This document shows positions 6,545 to 6,713 of a stretch of DNA of 6,713 bases, in pieces. A program made the position numbers and the translations under genes. Source of the DNA: an uncultured Pirellulales bacterium (lineage in GTDB: Bacteria; Planctomycetota; Planctomycetia; Pirellulales; Lacipirellulaceae); the NCBI GenBank assembly GCA_947258835.1, contig CAMYJY010000115.1:1-6713 (forward strand), in the 5' to 3' direction. Every line of letters begins with the position of its first letter. The stretch's first letter is position 1. A model generated the notes under the pieces. It was not told where the DNA came from, did no database searches, and saw only the letters and a list, made by a program, of their open reading frames with translations.

Positions 6545-6582
6545 GGCGCCTAAAAAACAACGAGGCGTCTAAAAAACAACGA
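6545..6582 (+). repeat. Tandem repeat, two 19-bp units
   Basis: GGCGCCTAAAAAACAACGA (6545-6563) is followed immediately by the same unit with one change, T for C at its fifth base (6564-6582). A further ACGA trails it. The unit is not a multiple of three and lies in the 93-bp gap between the KAS stop and the ACP start. It is A-rich with a GGCG(C/T)C head. It may be a recent duplication in a leader, or part of a regulatory site. Confidence 0.9.
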
Positions 6583-6598
6583 ACGAAAAGACTAACGC

Positions 6599-6603
6599 AG
6601 GAG
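6599..6603 (+). promoter_or_regulatory. Ribosome binding site AGGAG for the ACP gene
   Basis: AGGAG lies 10 nt before the ATG at 6614 but only 1 nt before the ATG at 6605, so it favours the second in-frame ATG as the start. Confidence 0.6.
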
Positions 6604-6613
6604 CATGTGGAGC

Positions 6614-6713
6614 ATGACAGAAGGTGAAATTAGGGAAGAGATTTTGGATATCTTGGAGGATATCGCTCCGGATGAAGACCTCACGCACATTGACGATGCG
6701 GTCAATTTTCGTG
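6614..6713 (+). CDS. Acyl carrier protein / phosphopantetheine-binding protein, 3' partial
   Basis: Thirty-three residues are visible before the window ends. They are acidic and helical: MTEGEIREEILDILEDIAPD, then an acidic turn and DDAVNFR. This fits helix 1 and the first loop of a small ACP, where a segment such as NFR-x-x-LDIDSMD with the phosphopantetheine Ser normally follows; that Ser lies beyond the window. The start at 6614 is chosen from the AGGAG spacing; an in-frame ATG at 6605 would add three residues. Its position directly after a KAS gene supports the call and suggests it carries the chain the KAS extends. The order is KAS then ACP, opposite to the common acpP-fabF order. A stand-alone ACP is more likely than a multidomain protein, but the rest is unseen. 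Confidence 0.75.
   Translation, partial: MTEGEIREEILDILEDIAPDEDLTHIDDAVNFR

Noticed and set aside
6521..6598. Rho-independent terminator after the KAS gene
   Set aside because: The A-rich tandem repeat has no stable stem followed by T-run on the plus strand. Transcription probably continues into the ACP gene.

Overview
The window looks like chromosomal DNA from a planctomycete of the Pirellula/Rhodopirellula type. This is inferred, not proven. The grounds are moderately high GC, scattered short operons on both strands, several starts without a clear Shine-Dalgarno, and a secreted cytochrome-like protein of a style typical of planctomycetes. That protein has a signal peptide, a short N-terminal domain, a CX4CH site, a distal MPP motif and a DPFDPDFFNARY-like tail.

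Region 1 (1-1913, + strand) is the end of a surface-glycan sugar module. The first gene enters from the left edge. Its first residues look like the C-terminal end of an SpsF-type cytidylyltransferase and run in frame into a complete aldo/keto reductase. A PtmA-like short-chain dehydrogenase follows with a 4-bp ATGA overlap. The pair probably makes or activates a nucleotide sugar for a cell-surface polysaccharide or glycoprotein.

Region 2 (1966-3725, - strand) converges on region 1. It holds a small acylphosphatase followed, after 11 bp, by an ABC-2-type permease with a large extracytoplasmic insert. No ATPase partner is present in the window.

Region 3 (3726-4071) is a 346-bp divergent intergenic stretch with a short perfect hairpin and no gene I can support.

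Region 4 (4072-5136, + strand) encodes the exported cytochrome-c-like protein, with a run of nine G inside its signal-peptide coding sequence.

Region 5 (5159-6713, + strand) is a fatty-acid or polyketide type module. A possible 36-codon hydrophobic leader ORF lies in the same frame as, and just before, a beta-ketoacyl-ACP synthase. The synthase keeps its Cys-His-His triad but has an altered gating loop. A 19-bp tandem repeat follows, then the start of an acyl carrier protein that leaves the window before its Ser site.

No rRNA, tRNA, CRISPR array, transposase or prophage gene was seen. The most unusual items are the KAS gating loop with its in-frame leader, the CX4CH cytochrome-like protein, and the nucleotidyltransferase-reductase fusion.
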